The notes beneath the pieces are model-generated. The model ran no database searches and had not been told where the DNA came from. It saw only the letters and a program-made list of their open reading frames with translations. Shown piece by piece: positions 1-10,403 of a stretch of DNA of 64,000 nucleotides. The translations under genes were made by a program, and so were the position numbers. Source of the stretch: Chlamydomonas reinhardtii (lineage: Eukaryota > Chlorophyta > Chlorophyceae > Chlamydomonadales > Chlamydomonadaceae). Location: contig NC_057010.1 of NCBI RefSeq assembly GCF_000002595.2, positions 5,447,519 to 5,511,518 on the forward strand, in the 5' to 3' direction. Numbering within the stretch: the stretch's first letter is position 1; each line of letters begins with the position of its first letter.

Positions 1-415
1 ATGGTACCGGGGCGGGTTAACTGGGGCATGACCGGGTGATGTGCAGACGTGTCACAGCATGCACTGCTGCCACTCATCCCCCAGCCGACCTCTCGCTCGG
101 CCGCACCGGTCCCATCAATCCCGCCCCTCGAGCGCGTCGCCCACCACCGTGGCACCGGGTCTGAACCGCCACGCCGTCCACCATCTGCCCATCTACGTAA
201 TCCCCCTCCCAACGCCGTTCCAAACGCACACACAAAGCTCTCGTGCTCTTGCTCCCATCGCCTTCCCTTCGCTCCCTACCGCTTCCCTCTTCTTCCTCCC
301 GTCTCCCTCCCTCCGCTCCCCCCCTCCGCCTCCCCTGCCGACTCTGCTCCCTCCCATCCTCCCCGCTCCGAATCACTCCGCTCCCCCACCTCCTCTGCTC
401 CCCCCTGCTCCTCAC
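1..415 (-). other. intron of the valyl-tRNA synthetase gene
   Basis: Non-coding on both strands as far as I can see. On the plus strand it is strongly C/T-rich between about 240 and 410. It follows the donor at 415-414 of the last visible synthetase exon. No acceptor leading to another synthetase-like exon was found before the window edge, so the intron probably continues to the left. Confidence 0.6.
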
Positions 416-2514
416 CGGAAGTAGTAGAGGGTGCCCTGCTCCTCCGTGTACTCCACCTCCAGGTCGCTCACCGCGGTGCGCAGCCCCGGGCTCCAGTTGA
501 CCATGTACTGGCCGCGGTAGATGAGACCCTTTTCGTGCAGCCGCACAAACGCCTCAGCCACCGCCGCTGCGGGGTGGAGATGAGGTTGGCTTGGTGTGGT
601 GGGTGGGGGCAACATGACATCATCCGCCCACAGCCACGCTCTGATCCCCCTTCTGCCTCAGCGAAAACAACACGCTCAGCCCCTATCTCATCTCCTGCAC
701 TCTCTTGCTAATCCTCCTCCGGTACGTCTCACCCCTACCACCAGAATCCAGGGCAAGCCGCCCGAGCCACACCCGCCCATGGACTACTCGACACGTGCTG
801 CTGCCCCCTTACCTGCTGTCGTTGCCCTGTGCTCATGCCCTCACTGACCTCGCCTGCCTCCATCCTTGCAACTACCTCATCCCCCTTTCGTTGGTTTCGG
901 TTTAGTTTGGGCTGGTATTTACAACCCCTCCCTTACCTCCTCCCCTCCCTTACCTCCTCCCCACCTTTACCTCCCTCCCCTCCCTGCCGCGTGCCTCCCT
1001 CCCCTCTGCACCTCCCACCTCCCACCCCTCCCTCCCGCTCACCGCTGAGCCCCTCGTCCAGTGTGAAGCGCTCCCGGCTCCAGTCGCACGAGGCGCCCAG
1101 CCGCCGCAGCTGGTTGGTGATGAAGCCGCCGTACCTGTGCCGCACGTGATTGGCACGAGAGTGCGGCACATGGTTGGTGCATGTGTACCACGCGGTTCTG
1201 GTAGAGGAGAATACGCTTCCCGTTCCTCCCCCGGCTTGCTTCCTCTCCCACCATCCCACTCTCCCCTTCCCCGCACCTTTCCCCAGCTGCCTGCCCCTCC
1301 TCCCTCGTGTTACGGCCACGTCACCTCCCACCCCTTCCCCACCCTCCCACTCCGCACTCACTCCTCCTTCCACTGCCACACGCGCTCCGTGAACGCCTCC
1401 CGCCCCAGCCCCAGTCTGCTGGCGCCCTCCTTGTGCAGCATCTTCTCCACAACGCTCTGCGTGGCGATGCCGGCGTGGTCCGTGCCGGGCAGCCACAGCG
1501 CGGGCCGCCCGTTCATGCGCGCATAGCGGGTCATAATGTCCTGAGGTTGAGGGGCAGGGGGAGTAGGCAGGTACGCGGGGTAAGGGGTTCAGGGGTAGGG
1601 TTCAGGGGCGGGGGGAGGCAACGGTGTGGGAAAAGGCGGACGGGGCGTGACGCGTTCAGGTGTGGCACAGGTCCAGCCCCGCCCAACCCACTACACGCCG
1701 CCACCCGCAAACCCATATACACAAACCCCTCTTATCTCTCTCCCTTTACACGGGCACACCTGCAGTGTGGCGAACATGGCGTGTCCCATGTGCAGCTTGC
1801 CGGTCACGTTGGGGGGCGGCATGGGGATTGTGAAGGGCTCGCCGGTGGCTGCGGGATCGGGCTTGAAGTAGCCCTGCGACTCCCACCTGCACGGCAGCGG
1901 CGGCACACGGTAGGCGCGAGGGGTTCCAGTCTGTGCGGCGCCATGGCACCCGGCGTCCACCCAACGCGAGGCGTTGGCGGAGTTGCGGACCAGCAGAGCA
2001 CCACGAGCCAACCATAGCGTGCACACGCGCCCCTGCATGTTCGGCTGCACCCCAGAGCCCCCACAGTCTGATTGCCTCCCGCCGGTGAACCCGAGCAGAC
2101 CCGGAGCAGCTCCGCATCTCGTGCCCAACGCCGTCAAGGTGCCCCCACCCACCACTTGTACAACCGCTCCTCCGCGCCCAGCTCGAAGTTCTTCGGCAGC
2201 TCCGGCCGGGTGCTGGCACCAGCCACTGTGCCGACCTCCTCTGCGAATTGATTGCAGGTGGACGCATTTACTGTGTATGCTAATAATGCAGTATGTGGGC
2301 GAGCCAAAAGCTGGTTCGCGCGAGGCTTGCCGTTGGCAATGCACTCGATTACAGGTTGACTTGCGGCAATCCCCGACGTTAACGCATGCCATTCAAACTC
2401 ACGAACGGCAGCAGCTTTCAGGGCAGGTGCAAGCCCCCGGCGACCACTCGTTGCCGCAGCCTTGCATTGCAGCCACGAGCCCGCGTTCGCCCCCAGAAGC
2501 CGAGAAGCGAGCAT
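416..2514 (-). CDS. VARS: valyl-tRNA synthetase, N-terminal part (gene runs off the left edge)
   Basis: Charges tRNA-Val with valine (class I synthetase). Exons on the minus strand are 2514-2403, 2240-2153, 1886-1760, 1540-1362, 1134-1043 and 566-416, about 249 residues, all joined in phase. The start ATG at 2514 opens an Arg/Ala-rich stretch ([12 protein letters not shown]...) that looks like an organelle transit peptide, followed by ERLYKWWESQGYF. The class I HIGH-type signature [14 protein letters not shown] is in exon 3, and [13 protein letters not shown] in exon 4. [18 protein letters not shown] and the start of the editing (CP1) region, [17 protein letters not shown], follow. The KMSKS and anticodon-binding parts lie outside the window. 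Intron 1 (2402-2241) was inferred because reading through it would insert sequence foreign to the family. The transit peptide suggests plastid and/or mitochondrial use; dual targeting cannot be judged. Confidence 0.93.
891..927 (+). repeat. dispersed 38-bp repeat, copy A
   Basis: Lies in the synthetase intron between 1042 and 567. It is a near match (about 34 of 38 positions by eye) to the reverse complement of 18682-18719 in a PTOX intron. Shared core: GGTTTAGTTTGG. It is probably the remnant or end of a dispersed short element; no terminal repeats or target duplications are visible. Confidence 0.5.
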
Positions 2515-2935
2515 TCCGCAGCGACGTGCGTTTATTGCGGCAACTGGGCGCATCGGCTCCTCACGCTGGACAGGACGCGAAGCACCCGCTGGGCAACGCC
2601 CCAGAACACCGCTTTGCATTTATCCCTGATAGTTGTGGGTCGCTAAGTTATACGCTCAGGTCCAATTCAGCAACGACCGTCAAGCGAACATATGGTGTTG
2701 CGACTAGCGCGAAGCTCAGAAGCCAACACTGTTTGGCTTGCTGCTTGCTGCGGCCCGGCCCCTATAGCCGATTATGTAACAAAGTATTCAAGATGTTCAG
2801 TTGTTCTCTTGGATGGGAAATACGCAATGGCTGAACCATACATGCCGGCACGCCACGCCGGCCCGACGCTCAGGACTCCAGCTTCCAGTTCTTTAGCGAC
2901 CAGGCCGCGAGCGTGCCTCACAAGAATCCAACTTA
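2515..2935. other. spacer between APE2 3' end and synthetase 5' end
   Basis: Should contain the APE2 3' UTR and the promoter and 5' UTR of the synthetase, since both genes read leftwards. I see no further coding exon. In particular, no GRF zinc finger for APE2 appears in any minus-strand frame. Confidence 0.5.
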
Positions 2936-5900
2936 CTACGACGTCCCAGACTTGAAGAAGGACTGAATGCCGCGCCCCTTGACCGGCTCTCCGCCTCCTC
3001 CCCGCCCGCCTGAACCGGTCCTGCCGCCCGGCTTGCCAGCTGCTCCCCTACCTCGCCCACTTCTCCCCGCAGCACCTTTTCCCGCCATCATCCTCGGCAA
3101 GCTGCCGCCACTTACATTCGAAGCTCCCTCTCCACTTCGGCCTCCGCCTCGATTGCCGTTGCCGCTGCCGCCACAGCCAGCGCCCGAAGGCGACTCGGCT
3201 CGCCCCTCACCAGCCACCAACGCTGCACCCTCCGCGTCGGCGGCCTGCTGTGCAAGCGATCCCAGGCCATCCTTCTGCCCCGTTTTTGCCTCGTGCCCTG
3301 CCATAGCCCCAGGCGCTACTGCCGCAGCACCGGCCACCGGCGGCTCGCCCTGGTCCTCCTGGGGCCCCACAGCTTGCCGCTTGCAGCTGCGGCTCTCATC
3401 ACGGTCAACCGCCACAGGCGGCTCTTGAGCCGGCGCCTCTCCTCGCCCAGTCGCATCTGCCGGCGGCTCCGGAGCAGAGCGCTTCGAGCCTACAGCAGCC
3501 GGCGGCGGAATAGCCTCCTTGCCGACCCCCGCCTGCGCCGGTGCCGGCTGCTTCTTGGATTTGGATCCGAAAAACATGTCCTTGATGGATCTCTGGTTCC
3601 GATCCACAAACCGCCCCTCCATCGCCAGCCACATGGCACACGGCGCCGCGGGAGGCGGTGGGAGCAACAGCCGCGGCAGCTCTCGCTGCTCACCGGCGTC
3701 CGCGCCAGCCTCAGCACCCGCCGTTACCGGCCGCGCCGCTGCCTGGACCGGCTGCCGGCGCACCCTCAGCCGTAGCAGCAGCGCCGCGTGGTCCGACCAC
3801 CTGTGCATCCCGGTGCCAGCAGGAAGACCACCAAACCCGCGTCAGCATGTGTAACCCAGCACTGACTCACATACTGCAGCGGCCCCTGCACAGTTAGGCC
3901 CACAAGTGCAACAACAATCTCGAAGCGCTCACTTGGGTGGGATCTGTGCTGCTGTCAGGATCTCGCACGACTCCACAAAGGGCAGCAGCGCCGGGCTGAT
4001 GAAGAAGTAGTCGATTCGGCAGCCCTGGCAACATAGCGTGCGGGCAATTAAGGGCATTCTTATAATATCTGATGCTGGCGGCATCATAAGAAGGCCATGT
4101 GGTATGCAAACGCTGGCACCTGGCCCGCAGCGGCGCACCTAAAGCGGCCCGCATGCACGTCGCAATGTCGAGGCAAACAACTGGGCAAACACTGTTAGGA
4201 AAGAGCATATGGGCTCACCACATTAAAGGCTCGTGCGTTTGTCCGCTCCTCCCACACCGTGAATGCTCCTGTGCATGCGCCGCTGACTGGCGCCCCCGAC
4301 CCTGCTGCCACTGATCCTGCCCCTTCTCCCAACCCTGCTGCTCCTTCCCTTGCTGTTGTGTTCGCCGCGCCCTCGCCACCGGCTGCCGCCGGCCCTGCTG
4401 CAGCTGCTGCGTCTTCTGAGGCCCCTGCCTCTCCACCTGCGTCTCCCCCTGCGGCCGCCGCCGGTCCTTCTGCCTGCTTGCCCTCTTCGGACGTGTGGGG
4501 GTGCAGCACCCGCCACACGTCCGGATAAGTGGCGGCCAGTGAGCGGAGCTCCGCCAGCTCCTCCGCACTGCGAGGCCACAGGTATGCGTTCCGTTCAGGT
4601 GCCAATCAAGTGTGCTCTGCAAGACAGGGATTACCTCATGGGTCCGGCAAGTGCGCGTGGTAACCCGCGTCCACGGCCCAGCCCCGCCTCCCGTGGCCCC
4701 TCCGTCCACACACACATATTACGCACAGCCCACCTGTACGCGGTGCTGTAGTCGATAACGGAATGCACGTCCTGGGGCTCCATGGCCACATTGAAGTCGC
4801 CCACGGCAATCACCTGCGCGAGCAACAAACCCAGCATACACCCGCGTTTACCTTACATGGCATCGCCGGCCTGCAGCGCCGGATACAAAGTGCCCCTACT
4901 CATTGCACACCTGAGCCTCCACAGCACATGCACGTTTCTCACCTGCCGGCCCTCAGCAGTCAGTTCGTCCATGCGCCTGCGCAGAGCCCGCAGGAACGCC
5001 AGCTTGTGTCCCAGCCGCGGCCGGCCCGAGGCGTGTTCACCGGCGTTGGGCACATACACGTTTAGCAGGACGAAGGCGCCGTGGTCGGTCTGGACGAACC
5101 TGTGAGCATGCGCGCCTACGTGCTTGTCGCCATGTGCTTGGATAGCATGAACAAGCTGTTGGTGCCGGGGGCATGATTGACAAACACCGCGTCAAAAAGA
5201 CCACGCTTCGTGCCGCGCAGCTTACATACCCTTCCCCCACCTGCCCTCCGTGTCGAGCTCCGGCTGCTCGTCACCGCCCAGATTGTCTGCCACCGCTTCC
5301 CGCGGCGCCACGCCGCCACCCGCCGCCCAGCCGCCTGCACCTCCAGCCGCACCCGGGCCTGGCTCCGCTTCCCTACCAGACGCTTCTGGGGCCGAGGTGG
5401 GGCCCGAGGCGGTGCCGAGCGGGGCCGTGGTGGGGCCTGAGGCGGTGCCGGCTGCGGCCGCGGCGACCGCGGGCCCCACTCGGCACCAGGTGGTCACTCC
5501 GCTGTAGCCCAGCTTAGCGGTTGAGGTCGCCCAAAAAGACTGCACGACCGAGTAAGGGAAGGGTGTCCAAGGTGGAGATCTCGCCGGTTGAAGCTTGCAC
5601 ATCCTTTGGCAGCAGGCGCCTTGCATACAATGCTTGTATGCCAACTGGGGGCCTCTCGCCCTGATCCCTTGCTAGCTACCTGGAAGCCGTCCACGCATGC
5701 CAGCTCCTTTGTCACCTTGGCAGCTGGCAGCTTCACCTCCTGCAGATGCATCAGGACAGGCTGATAACATACCCAACCAATGAGAGGTACCAGCCTCACG
5801 CAATCGTGTGGAACGCCGTTCACAAGCATGGGCGTGGAGTGACGGGCCGGGTTGCTTCCACTTGACGCACCTGCCTGGCCCCACCCTTCGCAGCAGGCCG

Positions 5901-6281
5901 GCACCCCAGCACCCCGCACCTGGAACGCGGCGATGTCCAGATTCCAGTGATCCAAGAAACCACGGAAGCTCTTGTGGCGCAGTTCGAAGTTCTTCACGGT
6001 GGGCGCCTATAAGGCGGCGCATGTCACGAAGGCCGTGAGAAAGCTGGAGGCGGTTTGGGCGTGCTGAGCGCACAAGCCCACGCGGTTAACCAGACGCCTT
6101 CATATCCCCTCAGATTAGCTGTCACCCCTGCGCAGCGACTGCCGCTCCCCACACACTCCCTGTTTCCACGCGCCCCCACCAGGCAGTTTATGTTCCACGT
6201 CATGATGCTGAGGACCTCGCCCCGGTCGCCATCGGCGCCGCCTGGCCCTTGGTTAGCGCCCGATGCATTTATTGCGTCCAT
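2936..6281 (-). CDS. APE2: AP endonuclease 2 (exonuclease III family)
   Basis: Cleaves DNA at abasic sites and trims 3' ends in base-excision repair; acts in the nucleus. Nine exons: 6281-6180, 6006-5920, 5739-5680, 5539-5226, 5099-4943, 4813-4734, 4567-4219, 4024-3933 and 3800-2936, giving about 701 residues. Active-site motifs of the family are all present: TWNINCL (N30), FQEVKL (metal-binding E64), NVYVPNAG, GDFNVA, ERTNARAFNVGCRIDYFF and the final WSDH. Exons 4 and 7 carry Ala/Gly-rich inserts. The last exon holds a PCNA-binding-like QRSIKDMFF near residue 482 and ends in GRGIQSFFKSGTS, a second PIP-like motif. The C-terminal GRF zinc finger usual in plant and animal APE2 is not seen. The stop TAG is directly followed by a good donor (GTAAGT). 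The donor of exon 4 was chosen by phase (GTAAGC, not the nearby GTATGT). Confidence 0.9.
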
Positions 6282-6973
6282 CGATCCACCTCACGTACGT
6301 TCAACCCAACAGCCAGAATCGCAGCTACACCGGCTATTATTTGTTGACAAACACGCAGGGTGCATATTTTCGCCTACCGCTTAACAGCCAGCTGGAGCGA
6401 CACATTGGATCCGAGTGCCCATCGCAGCCACTGGCGTAAACTTGCCGCGCTGAATCAATTATATAGGCGTTCTTACAGCTTCATTTTGTCCGATCTACGT
6501 ATTGACTGCTCGCGTGCAGAACGTACGTTGTAACGAAACACAGTCCCCTTCGCAAGCTGAACTTAGCGCTCTGCGGTGTAACAAGTGTTTTCAAGGTCAT
6601 GTGACGGAGATATAGGTTCCTACTGTGTCGCGCGGTGGTCGCAGCACGACTAAGTGTGGCGCGTGTGAGTAGGGGGTTACCTGGCACGCACTGGGCCTGG
6701 CTGGACGCCGGAACCGAAGGCGGGGACCTTTCGGCTTGTTGAGCTTGACGCTGCTAGTGATCTCGATGCACTTCAATCGCGATGCCTGCGTCCATGTGTG
6801 TGCCCTTTCCTCAACCCTGCAATCCCCCAGGCGCTAGCACGCCTGCCTCGGACCTAGACCACCAGCACTGCCTTCAATAACGACACCGCCGCCAGCAGCA
6901 ATCACCTTTCTCAGGCCAGCACCAGCACCAGAACCAGCACCACCAGTACCGCCAGCACCATCAGCGCGCCGCC
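6282..6973. promoter_or_regulatory. divergent promoter region, APE2 / BTB gene
   Basis: The only sequence between two genes that read away from each other, so it must hold both promoters and 5' UTRs. It includes AT-richer stretches around 6330-6480. The last 80 bases before 6974 are made of CCAGCA-type units and end in the start context GCCGCCATGAG. No specific element can be named. Confidence 0.5.
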
Positions 6974-8206
6974 ATGAGTGGGCGTTGGCGGCGGCGTGAA
7001 GATTCGCCACTGCACGAGTTGGATCCGGACCTCCACATCCTTGTGGACGACCGGCCCGGACCTCTGCCCGCCCATCATGCCGTACTCATGCTCTTCAGCC
7101 GCTGCGTGCGCGATCTGCCGCGCGCAGCGGCGGCGCCTGCCCTTGCCCCCTTCTCATCAACGGGCACCTACAGCTTCGGCGGCGGGCACGCTGCAGCAGG
7201 CAGCGCATGTGGAGCCGGCGGCGGCGGCGGGGGTGGCGTGGGGCTGAGCGCCGGCGGCGCGCTGGGGAGCGCTGGATCAGCGCCGCTTGAGGCAGCAGCT
7301 TTGGGGTCCGTTAGCATCACGGTGTGGGACCTGCGGAACCTAGTGCTGGAGGGCGAATCGCGGCCCGTGTCGGGTGACGTGGTGCAGCGGTGGTTGGATC
7401 TGGTGTACAGCCACGTGGATCATGGGCGGCGGCTGGAGGTGTTGACTGATATGGAGCACGCCCGGTCGCTTCTGCTGTTCGCGGATGCCATCGGCAGTAG
7501 CAGCCTCTCGCTGGAGACGCTGTGCCGGCGGCTGCTGGAGACGCCGGGGCTGCACGTGCGCGTGCCGCTGGAGCAAAACACACACGTGCCCTGGCTTGAG
7601 CTGGTGCTGATGGGGCGGATGTACTATGTGCTGCAGCCCCGGTCGTTGGAGTTCGTTGACGTGCCGTACACGGCATGCGTCATCATCGACCCCGGCATCA
7701 GCGAGGCCTGCCGCGCCTCGCTGCCGGGAGCGGTGGCGGCGGCGCTGGAGGGCTGGCTCTACCTGGCGGGGCGGCTTCGGCTTGTGCCGTTGGCGCGCAC
7801 GCTGATAGACTTCGTGAAGCTGCAGCTGGTGCCGGCGGGCCTCAGCATCCTGGGGCCGGCGGTGGCGCAGGTGTACAGCCCGCGTGTGCTGCAATGCCTG
7901 CCGCCCGAGCTGCTGGTGGAGGGCTTTTTGCGCGATGCGGTAGGCGACCTGCCCTCGCGCGTGCAACTGCAAGCCAATGGACCGGTGACGCTGGGCTGCG
8001 CAAGCGCCGCGGCGGCGGCATGGTACGAGTGCGCACCGGGGCACGGAGTGGAGCTGGCGGCGGTCGAGGCGCTTGAGGGGCGCTCCATGCTGCACTCGGA
8101 GGAGTTTGCGGATCTGCCGGTCAATGCCAGCATGGGCGGCCTGTCGGCGGAGCAGCGCGAGGCGGCGGTGACACAGGCGATGGAGCGGCTGCTGGCAGAG
8201 ACGTAG
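6974..8206 (+). CDS. BTB/POZ-like domain protein, single exon
   Basis: An intronless frame of 410 residues starting MSGRWRRREDSPLHEL. Residues ~15-50 (DLHILVDDRPGPLPAHHAVL, then LFSRCVRDL) resemble the start of a BTB fold, in which a protein is described by its hidden and exposed surfaces. A Gly/Ala/Ser linker (about 55-115) follows. The fold seems to resume with VWDLRNLVLEGE, VQRWLDLVYSHVD and LLLFADAIGSSSL. BTB proteins often recruit substrates to cullin-3 ubiquitin ligases; whether this one does is inference. The C-terminal half (about 200-410) is helical and matches no family I recognise. BTB-like proteins with a split, low-complexity-interrupted domain are common in volvocine algae. No close-by TGTAA poly(A) signal is seen; the first one noticed is at 9521, inside the duplicated block. 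Confidence 0.7.
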   Translation: MSGRWRRREDSPLHELDPDLHILVDDRPGPLPAHHAVLMLFSRCVRDLPRAAAAPALAPFSSTGTYSFGGGHAAAGSACGAGGGGGGGVGLSAGGALGSAGSAPLEAAALGSVSITVWDLRNLVLEGESRPVSGDVVQRWLDLVYSHVDHGRRLEVLTDMEHARSLLLFADAIGSSSLSLETLCRRLLETPGLHVRVPLEQNTHVPWLELVLMGRMYYVLQPRSLEFVDVPYTACVIIDPGISEACRASLPGAVAAALEGWLYLAGRLRLVPLARTLIDFVKLQLVPAGLSILGPAVAQVYSPRVLQCLPPELLVEGFLRDAVGDLPSRVQLQANGPVTLGCASAAAAAWYECAPGHGVELAAVEALEGRSMLHSEEFADLPVNASMGGLSAEQREAAVTQAMERLLAET

Positions 8207-8696
8207 CTGCCGTGCCATGTGGCAACAGGAGCCGCTGCGGTTGCAATGCAGCACCGTAGGCGTGGCGTAGCAAGGTACACGAGGGGCTTGGCGAGACATA
8301 AAGCAAAACTTAGCTGCGGTTGAAATAAAATGTGCAGGAGTAACGCAGGTTTCAACTGACGCTTGTGTGGGGTGTGAACATGGTTCAGCGTGCGAGCACT
8401 GTCAAGCCGGGCTTTGCGTTCGTGTCGGCAAAGCGAGGTTTGGTAGTGCTGGTCGAGAGTCGTGATGTTGGAGTGATTTATTGTCGTCAGATCGTCCCTG
8501 AATGCGGCCGCACCCGAAGCCGCGGCGCCAGCCGCCGCGGCGGACGAAGGCCATGTGATCCTTGCTGTCACCGGCCTGGCTATCCTGCAGCCACGCGAAC
8601 CGGTTGCCGTTGGTGGCCGACATCTGCTCCGAGAACTATTGCTGGCGGCCTGGAAGGCGCAGATGATGTCAGGAATTGGAGGGCCAGGACAGTAGC
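8207..8696. other. region downstream of the BTB gene
   Basis: Probably BTB 3' UTR at first. On the minus strand at about 8620-8500 there is a short stretch with coding-like composition (NRFAWLQDSQAGDSKDHMAF) that ends near a possible donor, but no gene could be built around it. It may be a relic. Confidence 0.3.
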
Positions 8697-8712
8697 GGCT
8701 CCTGTCCCAGCG
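8697..8712 (+). repeat. 16-bp direct repeat, left copy
   Basis: GGCTCCTGTCCCAGCG occurs here and again exactly at 9038-9053. The two copies bracket a low-complexity segment, and the right one abuts the edge of the inverted duplication. Confidence 0.7.
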
Positions 8713-8795
8713 CTGGCCCGACGCCGCTCGACGCCCCAGAAGCTTCCCGCGAACAAGCCCGCGAAGAACACACAGCACTGCCAATGTCCTCTAAA

Positions 8796-9015
8796 CCAGC
8801 CACCGGCAGCCAAGGCGGCGGCCGAGGAGAAGGCGGCGGCCAAGGCGGCAGCCAAGACGGCGGCGGCCGAGGAGAAGGCGGCGGCCGAGGAGGCGTTCAG
8901 GCAGCGGCAGGCGGCGTCCCTGGAGGCGTTCAGGCAGCAGCAGGCGGCGGCCGAGGAGAAGGCCGAGGAGAAGGCGGCGGCCGAGGAGAAGGCGGTCAAG
9001 CGGCAGAGGCGTTGA
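8796..9015 (+). repeat. low-complexity GCGGCCGAGGAGAAG repeat, Ala/Glu/Lys-rich frame
   Basis: Imperfect tandem units built on GGCGGCCGAGGAGAAG. One plus-strand frame reads [20 protein letters not shown] and similar, then [18 protein letters not shown], and stops at 9015 after KRQRR. The composition is that of a charged alpha-helical tail, but no upstream exons with a start codon and matching splice sites were found. I treat it as a repeat or gene fragment, not a gene. Confidence 0.5.
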
Positions 9016-9037
9016 TCTTCCGTTGATCTTCTCTACG

Positions 9038-9053
9038 GGCTCCTGTCCCAGCG
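9038..9053 (+). repeat. 16-bp direct repeat, right copy
   Basis: Identical to 8697-8712. It lies about 5 bases outside the outer edge of the inverted duplication (near 9058), so it may be connected with how that segment was inserted. Confidence 0.7.
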
Positions 9054-9520
9054 GCGGAGCGTAGGAGGAAACTCCGACCAGGAGGGGGTGCGGGGCAGGT
9101 TTGGGCCTGTCAAGACCCGTTGCAGGAGGTGGCAAGGGTTCCATACGAGCCCAGAAGTTGGGCGGTGGTCTGGTGGAACCTCCTTCACATGGGCACGTCC
9201 ATGCGGGGGCTGGCTCGAGATATGGAGCACAGCAAAGGACTCGAGCTGGAGCTGAGGCAATGGGCGAGTGACCTAAAGGCTGTAGGCCGATGAGCGGACA
9301 CCAGAGTTGCCGTTGATGTTAGTGGTGAGCGTCGGCGCCGTACACAACAAACAAGGTAGCGCCGCAATTCTTCCCGATGTTTTTTGCTCTGTACGGCTGT
9401 TGAGCACGCATCATGATCAACAATATGATGCGAGTGAGCTGGTGAGAGACATCGTGCTAAAGACGAAGTGATTTACACGGTGCCCAGGACGCGCCGCGAG
9501 GTGTTGAGACATCTACCCGA

Positions 9521-9525
9521 TGTAA
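9521..9525 (+). terminator. possible poly(A) signal (TGTAA) downstream of the BTB gene
   Basis: TGTAA is the usual poly(A) signal in Chlamydomonas. This one is the first noticed on the plus strand after the BTB stop (8206). It corresponds to the minus-strand TGTAA at 16748-16744 behind PTOX, brought here in the inverted copy. Confidence 0.35.
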
Positions 9526-10109
9526 CCAACAATCCTATTTTCTCGACTTCACAGCCGCACTTCACAGCCGCATTTCCGCCTCCAGCTCTTCCCACTCCGG
9601 CTCGCTCAGCTGCAGCACCGCCGTGTAGCTGACAGCCTCGCGCAGACCTGTGTGTGGTTGGGAAAAGGAGGAGGGGGCAAACGACAGGAATGCCCTCATG
9701 ATTGCGGTGTTGCAGCGACACGTGTGCACACGCGTCGTGTCGCACGTGGCCGTTGTGCACGGTGGTGCGGATGTGGTGCACTGGTCATTTGGCCCCCAGG
9801 AATTCCGGCAACGCGCTCCGCCACGCCTTCCGCGACCCAACACGGTCCTGCACGGACCCACCTGCCGCCGCCAGCGCCTCCATTCGCGGCACGCGCCGCC
9901 AGTGCTGCAGCGGCAGCAGCAGCTCCGCCGCCGCCACAGCCACCGCGTCCAGGTCCTCGCCGCCGCCACCTGCTGCTGCTACTGCCGCCGGTCCCGAGGT
10001 GCTGCCCTGCAGAAACCGCTGCCGCTCGCGCGCCCAGCCGCTGCCGGCCTGCGTGGTGAGCTCCAGCGCCTGCGCACAAGCACACATGCAACTTCCACGC
10101 ATGAGGCAC

Positions 10110-10114
10110 GGTAT
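10110..10114 (+). repeat. target-site duplication GGTAT, left
   Basis: GGTAT directly precedes the MITE-like element and recurs directly after it (10399-10403). The parent sequence near 16170 has no insert at this position. Confidence 0.7.
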
Positions 10115-10398
10115 TGTTGTAGGCGGCTCTGTGCCAATTAGCGAGAGCTATTGCCCTAAGCCGGTGCCGACCCGGCTAACAATAGCAAGACCTTAGCAGG
10201 GCTAGTGCACAGGTCACCTATGTTACTGGCTGCCGGCCAGTTAGGACTATTTCAAGTGTCGCCGAGCGTACTGCACTCCATGCAGCGGCCCATCTCTGGA
10301 CACATTGCAGGTTCTAGACTCGAAGCTAGAACAGCCCCAATTCTGGACACCGTAGCGTGTCATATCGTATATCGCATATAACCATATGCTCTACAACA
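10115..10398. mobile_element. 284-bp MITE-like DNA transposon remnant
   Basis: Begins TGTTGTAG and ends CTACAACA, a perfect 8-bp terminal inverted repeat, and is flanked by a 5-bp direct repeat GGTAT. The shared flank can be read as 7 bp (GGTATTG) if the last bases of the inverted repeat are counted. It contains no open frame of note. It lies in the intron of the inverted gene copy and is missing from the parent locus, which gives a clean empty-site comparison. The superfamily cannot be assigned from such short ends. Confidence 0.75.
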
Positions 10399-10403
10399 GG
10401 TAT
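10399..10403 (+). repeat. target-site duplication GGTAT, right
   Basis: Second copy of the flanking direct repeat of the MITE-like insert. Confidence 0.7.

Noticed and set aside
933-1496. 187-codon open frame on the minus strand over the synthetase intron-exon region
   Set aside because: It runs through introns and contains the real exon only in part; the spliced model gives the family sequence.
2515-2935. An extra APE2 exon with the GRF finger
   Set aside because: None of the three minus-strand frames shows the Cys/His spacing of that domain.
8365-9015. A 216-codon gene downstream of the BTB gene
   Set aside because: Its first half has shadow-like composition and no fitting start or splice sites; only the repeat tail is notable.
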